Of a DNA stretch of 64,000 nt, positions 45,023 to 56,433 are shown one piece after another. The stretch is from Bremia lactucae. Lineage: Eukaryota > Oomycota > Peronosporomycetes > Peronosporales > Peronosporaceae. The notes beneath the pieces were generated by a model that made no database searches, was not told the origin of the DNA, and saw only the letters and a list, made by a program, of their open reading frames with translations. The DNA is taken from the NCBI RefSeq assembly GCF_004359215.1, contig NW_027152020.1:6972-70971 (forward strand), read 5' to 3'. Position 1 is the first letter of the stretch. Every line of letters begins with the position of its first letter. The position numbers and the translations under genes are program-made.

Positions 45023-45526
45023 TGTAACGATGCACCCTTAACTTGTACTGATAACAGTTCTAGTCAACCTAGACTGATTACAGTTAGGCAGGGCGCCTCG
45101 ACTACTTCACGTACACGACGTGCAGAGGAAGGTTCTTTGTAGCTAAGAAGTCTAAGGTACTATTGGTAAACTCTAAAAAATTAGAATATAGAAAAAGTAA
45201 AACTGTATCAATATATTAAGTTTCTACGCAACGGTCTTCTCTCTACTACTGACTTTATTATGTTAATAACTAACTATCGATGGCGCCTTCTTGTGAACCG
45301 CACAATCGTGTCTTGTGACAATAGGTGGAGTTGATTCTAACTTAACCAATCAATAGAACTGATGTCTTATTGCGTCAATGTTACCAAAGTTGGTTATATT
45401 AGAACTATGAAGTAAAAATTAAAAAAGATAATAGTTTCTTACTTCTTTACTTTTTTTCATAGAATATAATTTTTTATTCATTCCTCTTTTAGGTAAAATA
45501 TTTAGGTTGCGGGACATCCCGTAACA
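45023..45526 (-). repeat. Family C LTR, duplicate
   Basis: Second copy of 30,887-31,390. Here it is the 5' LTR of the minus-strand family C element running down to about 41,080. Confidence 0.78.
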
Positions 45527-45528
45527 GC

Positions 45529-45792
45529 ACTTGCTTCGTTTTGGCATCGATTCTGTACCTATGTAAGACAAATGCTAGACTTCGTGATTATTATATCTTG
45601 CTCGTCGAGGAGCTGTACGCGCAGACAAAAAGTGAGCTTCTGTCTGACTGCAGCGGTATTGACCTTGAAAATCCAGAAAGTTTTGTTATCTTCGTGCGTC
45701 TACACGGTCTTTTGCGCGAGCCGCGAGTGCTGAGATTGGTTCACAAAATTTTTGATCAATATCGTGCTGCTTACGATGATACAAGGCAATAA
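45529..45792 (+). pseudogene. Orphan coding fragment, duplicate
   Basis: Second copy of the fragment at 31,393-31,656, again abutting the LTR edge. No change seen. Confidence 0.4.
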
Positions 45793-47371
45793 TTTGAGCA
45801 TGATAGTAGAAATAAGTTTTACTAAAAATGGCTTTATTATCCGAAAAACAAATGGGTTCCTTGCCGAATAGGTGCACCCGAAACTTGACCAGAGCATGCT
45901 TTATTGAAAGTAGCTCTTATTCATGCACGGGGTAATATAGTTCCGCGTCTTTTAAAAGCTGGGACTTATAACAGATGACACGGTCAACGCCGTCGTCATC
46001 CTTCTGCATGCGCGCGCTGCCGATATCAAAATTACTTGCATCGCAGACGACGCTTAAGGGATTTTCTGAGTCTGGCGATGCCAAGACCGATGCCTCTACA
46101 AGCAATTGCTTCTTTAATGTTATCGTATCTCCTTTTCCTTTGATTAAATCTATTCTGCATCATTTCTAAGGAGGTCAGGCAAGGCTTGGTCCGCTCTGCA
46201 TAATTCTTGCTGTACTTATGCAGGTAGTTCGCAAGTCCTAAAAATTGGTGGAAATCCTTAACATGTCGTGGGATTAATCATTCCTTTACCGATTTTACCT
46301 TGTCTGGGTCTTTTCGTACACCATGTGTACCTACGATGAAGCCCAGCTCAGGTGTTTCGAGGACCCGTATGACGCACTTTTGCTACTGCATTTTCCGAAC
46401 CCTCGGTGGTCGATGCAGATGCAGAACTTACGCATCTTGCACGCTGGTTCTTGCCATCACTCTTCGGGTAAACGCTCTTGCTAGGCGTTTTAGCTCCAGC
46501 AGGGACTCGGGCATAGCAGCAAGCCATCGCTTGCTATACTTGTAGCATGTTACGTCTGCATTGTCTATCTCCATAGATGTGGCATCCAGCCTATTAAAAG
46601 ACGGCTTATACCAAGCAGTGGCCGAAGTACTGTTGAAGAATTTTTCCTCAGCTATCGTCGATGGCGTTCTGACAAGAAGGGCCTATCGCGATGGGCCGTG
46701 CCGCAGTCCATTAAATGCGAGCGCAGCTCCTGCACATATTTTTGGAGGGATTGCTTCGCCTGTCGTGCTCCAAATAAGCGCTCCTGAAGCATTACTTCAT
46801 TATTCGGCGGGTGATACATCCACCATAAGCTCGAGTGAGCCCACTCTGAAGCCTTACCGCTCAAATAAAACATGTCGTACGACACCATCCGGGTGTCGTC
46901 CTCGATAAGCTGCGCCACACCGCATTGCTCCACGGCTAACAGCCAGCGGACAATCGTGTTCGCTGCAGTTCCATCGAATTTGGGCGGGTCCATACGAATG
47001 GGCCTCGCTAATGCGGCCGGGCGGGAAGCATCTCAACAATCCTGTTAAGAGCCTCGGTCCAAGCCTGCTCACACCTAAGCTCATCCTAAGTCTTAGTGTC
47101 GGCCTCCGCCGCAGCTTGGCTGTGTGCCTCGGACTAAGCCGTTCGCTGTCCGAGCACAAATATCTCGAACTGCTCCAACTGAGCAACATGTTGCTCAGGA
47201 GGACTGCCCTAGAGCCTGGTCAGGGCTTGCTCGCCAAGTCCCTCCGCCAAATGCTCTGCTACCTCCCGTGATATTCGAAGGGGGTGGGAAATGAGCCCAA
47301 TCGATATTGAGGCTCATCCTTACTGACACGCTCAGAGACGGGTCGCGGGAAGGTCTGCTAGTGTTACCAAG
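45793..47371 (-). pseudogene. Family B RNase H/RT and gag, minus strand, duplicate
   Basis: Second copy of 31,657-33,235. Gag MDPPKFDGTAANTIVRWLL starts at 46,993 and the RNase H piece is at 46,105-45,917. Same stops as in copy 1. Confidence 0.68.
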
Positions 47372-47819
47372 TGTCGGTGGGGCGCTTCTATAGCAGTCAA
47401 GTTTTACTTATTTCACACACACCTTCAAGCACAGTGAGAAGAGGTTTGACCGTCTTCTATCACAAGCAGTGAGGTAGTTGGTGGGCGCCATAGCGACCTC
47501 GCTCGACGAACTAAGTACCTTAGGACAAGTGTCGTAACGAAAGCGGTAATCCGGCTTCATGCGCGCACCAGTTTCCTAGGAAGTAGTTTACAGACTTCTT
47601 TTTGCACCTCTACATTGCGAGCGTACTACCTTGCATTTTGGATGACGCTAGCCTTTATCCCTTTAATAAGAATTCACCTAATTGGATCACCCACCGAAGG
47701 GTTGGTCCCTATTGTACCACAGGTCTAAGCTCTTCACATGACGTAATTAACAATACCGTTAAGTGCACAAAGTGTACTTAATGGTTTTGTGTAAGATAGG
47801 GCAACTTTAGCCCATTACA
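47372..47819 (-). repeat. Family B LTR, minus strand, duplicate
   Basis: Second copy of 33,236-33,683, followed by the same GGGGGTGTTCAGG junction into plus-strand RNase H sequence. Confidence 0.75.
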
Positions 47820-47825
47820 GGGGGT

Positions 47826-49440
47826 GTTCAGGTAGCGAAAAGAGGTGCCCGGTTTGCAGCTCCCTTTTCGTAGGTTTATAGGGACCACGCATCATGCGGA
47901 CCGCAATAAACTCACCACACCTATCGCCTAGATGGCTCACATTCTTCTTTAAATTTGATTACAAAATTGAATACAAGCCGGATAAGTCGAATGTTTTGGC
48001 TGATGCGTTATCGCACAGGCCAGACTTCGAGGCAAACACCAGGAAAGTGAGCTAAGGTACAAGTTAAGCCGTTAACGTTGGCAGCCATGAAGGCCTACTA
48101 ACTGACGAGCTCATTGGCCTCCTAAATAAGGGGAGCTACAATCCGGACATACAACATTGTCGCTTGCTGTTAGACCACTTCGGTGAACGAAAGGTGTCTA
48201 AGCTAAGTAGGTTTAGCTGCAGCGATGGCCTGTTATGGCATCAGCTGTCACCTTCTGATCCCTTAAGAATCTATGTCCCTCATGACACAGATCTCAAGTT
48301 GAAGATACTTCACGAGCTCCACGATGCACCATCTAGTAGATATCTGGGCCGTGAGAAGACATTCTTACGAGTGTCCGAAGAGTTTTGGAGGGCACCTATA
48401 TCGATGGGTGGCCACCTATATTCGCTTTTGCGAACAGTGTCAGCGCATAAAGCCTGCACCGTTCAGCAGTGCGCTTTTGAAGCCACTGCAGATCCCAACG
48501 GATTGTTGGAAGTCGGTCAGTCTGGATTCATGTTTGGCATGCCGCCTGACCACAAGGGTCGGACAGGGCTCGTCGTCTTTGTAAGCAGACTGAGCAAAAT
48601 GGTGCATTTAACACCAAGTAAAACATCGATCACAGGCGAGGAGGCAGCTCTCTTATTCCTGGATCACGTATACCGACTACACGGGATACCCAAGTTCATA
48701 GTATCGGACCGGGTTCACGTCTTACGCCTGGTTTTTGGCGTAATGTGTTTGAGCTGCTAGGTAACAAGCTCTATATGTCGACCGCAAATACCCCCCAAGG
48801 CGATGGCCAAACGGAACGAACCAATCGGGTCTTGGAGAATGTATCGCGCACGGAAGCGACTCCCAAAAAAATAAGCAAACAATTGCCTATCATGTCAACG
48901 ATGGAAACTTGCCCTAGCGACCCTGCCAATTTTGCAGTGGTCACGACACCTATGAGTGTCAGTATGGAGTCACGGTAAGAAATGACTGTGCTCTTAAACA
49001 GTAGCAACTTCTCGTTATTAACAACTACGTCCTATGACCGACCTCTCGGCGGTGTCATAGTCGAGTTCAATGCTTAAAACGTGAGCGAAGCTCAACGTAT
49101 TGTGGACGAGCGATTAGCCATCACAGTAATGTCTGTGACGCGATGGCAAGCGCACAGGACAAGCAAAAATATATGCGGACCAAGATGGTCGCAAAAACAA
49201 TGAACGCTTTAGAGTAGAAGCAAAAGTACTATATGTACTTCTATCCTACCTAAAAATGCAGTTTCTGTACTATCTGGAGGTACTACGAAATTACTGCCGC
49301 GATTCATCGGGCCGTTTACGGTGCTCGAGGAGAATGGAGACCTAAATTATAGACTCAAACTCCCGTCGTATAAGAAAACTTCCCCTATCTTTTATGTGGG
49401 CCGTCTGAAACGGTAGTTGATTCACAAGAGATCGCATATT
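47826..49440 (+). pseudogene. Family B RNase H end and integrase, fourth copy
   Basis: After the duplicated start, integrase is open 48,164-48,760 with HDTDLKLKILHELHDAPSS, then a frame change through the C-x-x-C. FMFGMPPDHKGRTG and FIVSDRVHVLRL follow; the last has lost the second Asp context. The frame from 48,745 has DGQTERTNRVLENV, keeping the catalytic Glu. The C-terminal barrel at 49,260-49,420 is frameshifted. Inactive. Confidence 0.72.
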
Positions 49441-49499
49441 CCCATCCGTCTGAGGAGACCGATAATTTCTCGACCGTAAGTCGAGCGTCATTCAGCAGC

Positions 49500-50290
49500 G
49501 CGCTGCGCCTGAAGGAAGCAGGATAGGTTACCGCGAGTAGGTAGGCGAAATCGCCACTCCTATCGGGCGCTGCCTGCGTTAGTGTGTGCTGCTAGGAATT
49601 ATCGCTTGTTAATAGAAAAATGTAGCTCCATAATTTTGGAAGGTTGCTTGCCTACTGCTTTGAATAGCATAGGCTCCAGATCCTCGTCCAGTAGAGTAGA
49701 TACCCGAAGAGTTTTTACTCTTGGAACCGGTCAGAGCCCTGCGCGTCGACGTGCCGGGACTGATGGCTGGCTATGAAAAAGAGCACCCGTTGGAGCCGCT
49801 CCGCTGTGTACGACTGGACTAGCAGGAGTAGCGTGGTGGGCAGATGCAGGGGTACAATGTCGCCCATCATTTCTCTCACACGCAACCGAGCGAAGTTGAT
49901 TTGCTGCGACCTTTGTTTTGCCAAATCGTTGCGTGGCTGAAAACGGCGCAGCAATTCTGCTTCGTATTGGTATTTTATTTTATTTCATTGAAACGCAACA
50001 GGGGAAACACGGCGAAGTGATTTCTTCTGAGCCTCCACGAGCTATAGATGCCAGAAAATTATGTGCGTCTTTATAGCGCGATCAGGGAGCAACGCACTTG
50101 TTCCATCGGAATAAGGCCCTTCGGATGGAGGTGGCATCGGTGGTATGCCACCAGTCACATAGCCGCGTTCAATACGGCCAAACTATGACACCGACTGGAC
50201 ACGTTCACGTGCCGTCGGTGGAGCTTTAAGCTCAGGCTTTACTGCGTCGGATCCATTGTGTATGATGGTCTGAACGACAGATTTTGTGGG
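49500..50290 (-). pseudogene. Antisense ORF of family B gypsy element, copy B4 (fragment)
   Basis: The minus-strand frame 49,954-49,715 reads LRRFQPRNDLAKQRSQQ and NFARLRVREMMGD, collinear with copies B1-B3. Earlier parts (TRERAQ-like, GYVTGG) are recognisable between 50,290 and 50,100 with frame changes. The start and the LTR are replaced by the family C antisense ORF at 50,349. Confidence 0.5.
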
Positions 50291-50348
50291 TTAATCAGAA
50301 AAGAAGCCTTGGCTGTTCTCTAACGACAACCGAACTCGTTGGTCCGGT

Positions 50349-51470
50349 ATGACCAACGATCGATATAATAGTCCAAATTCGACTCATCCAGGACTCACAA
50401 CCCTGGTCAGGAGGAAAAAGAATAAAATCATCGATGCCTTGTTCCAGCATCGGCGGTACAAATGTAAGCGGGCAAAGGGTGTAACTCCTCTGTTCCAAGC
50501 TTGGGAAGCATTTGTACAGAATGTGCAAAGCATAGACCGCGAGGCCTGGTTTGAAAAACTCAAATTTTTAGTTAACGGTTCAAAAAACGGACAATAGTCA
50601 GTGCACGCTACAAGCTGCACCGTTTATCGAGAGAGGCAGGGATGCCTTGCCTCTCGTGGAGGGACATGTCCATGCTGTTTTAGGGCGGAGGTCATGCCCC
50701 AAAGGAAGCATACTCCGTTAGAAAGATCCTCATTGGAGGATGCTCATCTCTTGTAAGATGCGCGTAGAAATCGAAAAGCTTCAATCCTTTTACGAGCGCG
50801 AGAAACGCTTGTTCACTGATGGACCCTCTTTCTACCAGGATGGGTCTTGTCGAACGAGACCCGGAACGTCCATCATCAGTTGGGAACGAGGTTTCCAATT
50901 ATCGTGTGGGGGTGGATGCCCTCGCCAATGAACAAGATAATGCGTTCGAGCCACCTTTTACTCACGGTGGTTTGAGAGGCGTTCAGCAAGAAAAATGCTT
51001 CTTACCACTCGAAACCGTTAATGATTGTGGAGGGGGGAGGAAAATTTTGGTTCGCCTCGTTTGACGGACCCGAACTAACAACGTATTTCACTATTTGAGG
51101 GAGAAGATTGATCTCGAGCGATTCCATCGCCGCGAGTTAGCGGTGACGGTCGATAATGTTTCTCGCGACCAAATTGTGTGCAGGTTGCGGCTGATCGACT
51201 GGTGAACGATAAGTCACATCAGTCCTCTGAAATGAGCTGGTGACAGCTCGTCAGAAGATCTCTTCCTTGGAGATAAGAATGGATCGTCTGGTTCATGACA
51301 ATCAGCCTCTGTCTCAAAGCTATCAGACTCTATTTAGCCTGGGACTACCAGGCTTTGGCGTCGACCGTTCCGGGGTGGTTCGGGAAAGGAAGAAGCCTCG
51401 TACTGATGGTACGGATGGAGACGCCTTGGCGGTGCAGTACACGAAACGGGACGATATACCTGGGCAGTAA
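50349..51470 (+). pseudogene. Antisense ORF associated with family C, copy C2 (broken)
   Basis: Begins MTNDRYNSPNS, continues through FQAWEAFVQN and SIDREAWFEKL (homologous to copies A1 and C1), then REAGMPCLSW at 50,636-50,670, MPQRKHTPLERSS at 50,694 and EIEKLQSFYEREKRLF. A late coiled-coil-like part (IRMDRLVHDNQPLSQSYQTL) is followed by RKKPRTDGTDGDA and DIPGQ at 51,470. Several stops and frameshifts. On the strand opposite the C element at 53,853-51,600. Confidence 0.5.
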
Positions 51471-51599
51471 TGTATTACTACCCACATTGGTCACTACATG
51501 TTCTGGTAGGTCTTGTTTAGACAGTAGGATTAAATCGTTAATATTAAATGAAAAAATGTTTGCTCTCCATTTTTCTCAGAGGGTCGTTTCTGTCGGTCC

Positions 51600-52340
51600 A
51601 CCGCATTAGACACGGAATCCTGTAGGAAACGGACAACTGCTCTCTAGCCAGCAGGAAATGACCTGCTGACTCGATTCTATTTTTGTTTTCAGTGCGACCG
51701 GTTCGCACTGCGGAGATGTCAATCTTCTTTTCATAGAGAGCACTATTTCTCTCACTAATATTATTGTTTTTGTTCGTGAGTCTTTCAGCATCGTTATAAA
51801 AGTCAGTTATAGCATTGAGTTTGTCAACTTCCGTGATAATAAAATTAACATTGGTATCCTTCGGATTGACCGTACGGTCTGGTCTATACGTGATTAGCTA
51901 GAGATAAAAAGTATTTGCTCGAGCGAGTCCCTCCTCCCCTTACACAAAAGCCACTCTCAAACAAAATGGTTATACGTGGATAACATAAGTCGTTCACGTT
52001 AAACGATGTATGCTTGTAAAGAGGCATGTACTTAATTGTTGACGGCAAATTTTACCATCAGCAAGAACTCGCTCCAGCGCGTTAAAGAATTGACGTATCC
52101 GCAAAGTATCTCTTCGAGGATACGATTTGCACGTTCTGTCTGACCCTCTGTTTCAGGATGATAACAAAATGACATTTTCAACTTAGAACCTTTCGGACGT
52201 GGGAACGATGTACTTCAATGTCCGACTTACCACTCATGGCTCTGCTATGAACGAAGGCGTCCTCAATGCGAAATCCCGCACCGGTCTTAACAGATTGGTT
52301 CCACATCTGTTGAATGTCGCAGGGGCATTACTACTACACT
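51600..52340 (-). pseudogene. Family C integrase/RT scraps and acidic ORF, copy 2
   Basis: The minus-strand acidic ORF lies at 51,880-51,600 (DAERL, NNNISE, ISAVRT). An integrase core piece with HPETEGQTERANRILEE is at about 52,160-52,100. RT shoulder sequence is at 52,330-52,190. Large deletions separate the parts. Confidence 0.55.
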
Positions 52341-53391
52341 CATAGGCATAGTGGCTTTTCTTTTGACAGCTAATACATTTTTGTAATCGTTTGTAAATGA
52401 AACAGCGAGGTTTCTCGCTCGCTTCATACAAGAGGTCCATTGATTCTGGGCCTCCGTTTTCTTGTCGTCTCGGTGGAAGATATGTACCCGAGTGGACAAA
52501 GTTGTTTCAGGCTGAAGTCCTCCTGTACCGCTACAGAGATCGCTTGGTCAAGCGTCTCTAATTCGAGCCGGAACAGGTGAGTATTAACAGATTCAACTGC
52601 GAGACCTTTAATAAACTCATATAATTGTGTTTGTTCATCAATTGGATGACTAACGATACGACTGACCAAGTATCGTGTATTTCGGGCATAAGCGTGAATG
52701 TCACGCTTGCCCTGCTTCATTCCAGAAGCTCGGCTCGAGCCCTGAATTCGGCACCTGGCGGCTCAAATGTTTGTCTGAACCGTATCTTAAAGACCTCATA
52801 CAACCCAAAAACTAATAACCCGTGAAGCCTGAGCCCCAAGGTTCGGGTATAGCACGTCCGGCTATGTTGGACATGCCAAATTTCACTTTGGTCACATCAC
52901 ACTGATACGGCAGCTTCAATGGCATCGTCTAATTTGACAAACCATCTTAAAAAAGAGTCGACTTCGACTGCCTTAAACTAAGAGATTTCTATATTTAAGC
53001 TTTCGGGTGACGCGGAAGCGTCGGCCCGCCAGCATAGTGTTAGTGCTGCTGTTTCAAATTATAACTGTTGAGCACCCTGTTCTGTCAACACCTCCTCGTG
53101 TTGAGAGCCTTGCTGGTGAAGCAAAGCTTTTTTTGGGCCCCGTCAAGCTCGTGTTGAATGAACTCCTCTATGTCCGCATGTTGTTCATTTGAGTTCAAAG
53201 TGAACGGCATGGCGCCAACGGCTGGCTCGCCTACGACCGAACTGGATCGTTTAATCGCTCTCCATTCAAGGTTTATTAAGATCAAAAACTCTTTAACCGT
53301 GGCGTGATAACCTTCTTGAGGGGCTGGGAGCTCCCTCCTTCTTCATCCATGGTCCATGTTGGATGGAACGGGTGTAGGTCGCTGAACCAGT
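52341..53391 (-). pseudogene. Family C gag, minus strand, copy at 53 kb
   Basis: GKRDIHAYARNTRYLVSR and HPIDEQTQLYEF at 52,720-52,600. The zinc knuckle, read as CISCQKKSHYAYEC, is near 52,390-52,340 with one Gly changed to Ser. Joined directly to an RT fragment, so protease is deleted. The N-terminal part lies at 53,285-53,085. Confidence 0.68.
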
Positions 53392-53853
53392 TGTAATGGG
53401 GCACCTTTTCAGTAGTACTGGTAAGAACTAGCTGACCTTACACTGGTTCCAGTGAAGTATAGGTGCCTCCAAACTTCACGTACTCAAGGGTTCAGAGGAA
53501 GGTTTTTAAGTAGCTAAGGGGCTTTAGCTACCAAAGGTAATTAAAAGGATTAGAATTAGGAAAAGTAAAACTGTATGAATATATTTAGTTTCTTACGTAA
53601 CGATCTTCTATCTACTATATTAATAACTAACTAATTATGGCACCTCCTTGCGCACCGTACACTCGTGTCTTATAACGATTGGCGGGACTGATTTAGACTT
53701 AAATCAACCAATCAATACAGCTAAATGTCTTATTGCATCAAAAAAATTCAATTTGGAAATCTTGGAATTATTTTAGTCAAAATCAATAAGATAATTCTTT
53801 ATTTATTTCTTCTTATAGGAAATATTACTTTTGTAACGGGACACCCCGTCACA
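53392..53853 (-). repeat. Family C LTR (5' LTR, minus strand)
   Basis: 462 bp. Reverse complement begins TGTGACGGGGTGTCC and ends in the CCATTACA type. Outside it (53,854 on) the sequence is no longer retroelement-like, so this is the right edge of the transposon field. Confidence 0.75.
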
Positions 53854-53990
53854 ATGCATGCTAATTTCAACACTTGCTCATGCTTTCGTATTATTGCTGC
53901 TGCGTGTATTACTTGTGGACTTGGCGTCATTACGAGCTGTTTACTAATCTCGACTGCTTCCCACAAAATCTGCCCTTGATTTGCGATCTA
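53854..53990 (-). pseudogene. Possible host-gene relic cut by an LTR
   Basis: The minus-strand frame next to the LTR reads NQGQILWEAVEISKQLVM then AAAIIRKHEQVLKLACI and runs straight into the LTR. Composition is protein-like and helical, with no transposon motif. Short and without a start, so weakly supported. Confidence 0.3.
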
Positions 53991-54066
53991 GTAGTGAGTA
54001 GTATTCGATCAGTGAGATTCCATAAAATACCTGGTCATTATCTTGGGTCTACACTCCGAAAATTCT

Positions 54067-54135
54067 TATTTGAATACATTTAATGTATTCAAATATGGGA
54101 AGCCTCACAATTATTCCGTAATTGTGAGGCATCCC
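54067..54135. repeat. Twin perfect hairpins
   Basis: Two adjacent inverted repeats. 54,067-54,095 has 13-nt perfect arms with a 3-nt loop. 54,097-54,135 has 17-nt arms with one mismatch and a 5-nt loop. They lie between the last LTR and the 3' end of the MYND gene, about 265 bp beyond its stop codon. Could be a small foldback element, a structured 3' region or a small-RNA precursor. Confidence 0.7.
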
Positions 54136-54179
54136 ATTCTTACCTTCGTGCCAGTTACCGACGTCATGGACGACAGTCA

Positions 54180-54270
54180 TGCAATATTTCGCCCCGGGTC
54201 ATCTGTAGCCTTTTGACGAAAGATGTTCCTCACACACAAACATTGTGTGCAGTCGCAACAACATGAGTCG
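54180..54270 (+). repeat. Short family C protease-region fragment
   Basis: CTTTTGACGAAAG and CACACAAACATTGTGTG repeat sequence found at 26,905 in the family C protease region. No frame left. Confidence 0.5.
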
Positions 54271-54398
54271 ATCTCCTGTGAGCACCACTCAGTTTCTGGT
54301 TGACCACCGCCAATACCAGTGGTATTTTACTGATGTGAAACACATGAAAGAATGTTCGTATAAAACTAATATAATGTATTTCAGTGATAAGACTGTTG

Positions 54399-56351
54399 TC
54401 ACATAGCAATACACCCTTTTTCGTTCTCTTGGTCTTTTCCGTCCTCGTCGCTTTCAGATCTACCTTCTTTGCGCTCTTCATTTAACTCTTTCGCTTTTTC
54501 TTCAACTTGAAGTTGCTGCGTCGTGATCACTTTGCGCAATCTTTCGACGTCTTGCATGGTCAGCACTGTGCTATTTCGAATCGCAAGGTGGTCATCGAAC
54601 CCAAGCGTTTGGCACTTGAGTTCCAATTTACGCGGTTCGCGGTTCGGATCGCCCAAACCCACCAGCTCTTCCATTGTGTTTTGCATAAATAGTGGCTGCT
54701 TCCCAACAAGTTCAATTTGGGCATTCAATGCCCGTACTAACCACGCTAATTCCGATACATCCGGAACACTGGGAATACCTTTGCGAAACACCACGGCCGA
54801 TGGGTACAAAGTCTCACCTTTGACCTTGGCAATTGGCAGCGCGTGCTTAGTGATGATGTCAAGGTCGTCAAAAGGCACGGAGGTGTGAAGACCATACAAT
54901 ATCGACATTTCTTTGGCGCCCCAAACAATTTTGTGCTCGCCAGGGCCGTTCGAAGCATTGCCAGGCGGTGTGCAGCTGACCTTATGGTCTTTCCAATGAT
55001 CACGTTGACACTGAGCGTCGCAGTAGAATGTGCACTGGCAGCGTGTACAGCGCCTTAATTCTTTACCAGAATTCGCGCGCTTGTCGCACTTGGCACATCG
55101 ACGTAGCTCAGGGTTCTCCATTAGCGCCAATTGTTCTCCTGGTGGCAGTACTCGGCGTTCGAGATCGGCACGCGTGTAGAATAGCGCCAGTCCGCGAATA
55201 TGGTCGCTCGTGTCATCATTCGGTCCGTTGCCTGTGCGGGTGCTGATCACAGATGTGAAAATTGAGCCACGACCCACATGGTGACGAGCATCCAATCGTA
55301 GTTCGTCCTCCCCCACAGCATCTACTTGAATGGCTTGACGCTCAGCAAGGTGGTTCCACGGCTCTAGCTTGGCATACTGCTCGCAAGCAGCATAGAACGC
55401 GGCCAGAGCACTGATCGTGACACCAGCACCTGAGATTAATCCAGCACGCTCGCTTACCTCAGCCACAGACGCAAGATCCTTGCGAATCAGATGTTGCGAC
55501 AACTCCCTAAGTGCATAGATATCATAGCATATTAGTTTTTTATCTGACAAGTAGCCACGTGAACAACGCACTGGATATAAGAATCAATGCCTTCCGACTC
55601 GGATAAGTACGAGCACTCGATTCCTAGAGCTGAGAAGCTTTTGCGTAAATGTCCTACATAAGTCCGGTCCGGGAAAACGATTTTATCAGGACGATGCTGA
55701 GGCGTGTTCTTAGGTGGATCCAGCATTGATTGCAGCGTCAATTCTAGTATCGTTTGAGGGGATGGATAGATTTCAGGCGGTTCACAAATCTTTTTGGACA
55801 CAACTTGACCAAGTGGGTACAAGTTGTTCACCAGAATGCAGTATGGTCGGCAAGGCACTGCAGCGCGTCCTTCCGCAGCGCCAACGCTCGATGCTGACCA
55901 TACGCGAAGCTGGCGCACAACAACTTGCCAGACCTCGAGCTTTTTTTTCTCCAGCTTACGGTAGCGCTCCACCTGCTGAGACGAAAGTAGCATCTCTGTG
56001 CTGATTACAATGTCGGCTACATGGCAGTAAACAAACTCAATCGACTACGTAACAACACTTGTAGCGATGAATAAAAATAATTCGCACCATCTCCTTCCAC
56101 ATCGAATTGAGTTGGCACACGGGGAACTTCTTCATTATCGGAATCGGAATCATCCTGTCAGAAATTATTTGGTAGTTTCAAGAACGGTAGCGAAAGAAAA
56201 ACCGAGATATTAGCATGAAAGATAAGTAGCCTTCCAGGAGATGACAATGGCCACACCGATGAATGTTGGAGGATGAATAAATACCGCTACGAACCTGGAA
56301 GTTGTTCCATTTCGCGTACTTCTTGGTCAAAAATTGATCGCTCGACGCCAT
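54399..56351 (-). CDS. MYND-type zinc finger protein, 4 exons
   Basis: Exons (minus) 56,351-56,295, 56,154-56,049, 55,995-55,572 and 55,506-54,399; 1,695 nt, 564 aa, intact. Introns are 140, 53 and 65 bp, the last with a GTGCGT donor. Start MASSDQFLTKKYAKWNNFQ, then an acidic stretch (DDSDSDNEEVP). A central region has CRPYCILVNNLYPLGQV and PSPQTILELTLQSM. The MYND finger is at about residues 333-374: CAKC, CTRC, FYCDAQCQRDHW and HKVSC, matching the C-C-C-C-C-C-H-C ligand order. MYND fingers bind Pro-rich peptides and often act in transcription control; no SET domain is seen, so not a SMYD methyltransferase. The tail is charged and ends CIAM. An in-frame upstream ATG at 56,390 is possible. 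Introns 1 and 2 are inferred from splice sites and frame only. Confidence 0.85.
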
Positions 56352-56433
56352 GTTTCTTAATATGTTAGAATCTTGCTGTGTAGAGTACACGAATAGTCAG
56401 ATCTAGAATTTGCGAAAACCAACATCATCGACG
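56352..56433. promoter_or_regulatory. Shared promoter region of MYND gene and CSN8
   Basis: Only 82 bp separates the two divergent start codons, so both 5' UTRs and core promoters must fit here or overlap the genes. AT-rich near the MYND side. No clear oomycete initiator was picked out by eye. Confidence 0.6.

Larger units (their letters stand above)
44612..48195. repeat. 3,584-bp duplicated block, copy 2
   Basis: See 30,476-34,059. Contents by offset: family C LTR 45,023-45,526, orphan ORF 45,529-45,792, family B RNase H/RT 45,793-46,406, family B gag 46,407-47,371, family B LTR 47,372-47,819, and the start of plus-strand B pol 47,826-48,195. Apparent identity over 3.6 kb of otherwise decayed sequence means either a very recent copy or an assembly effect. 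Confidence 0.85.
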
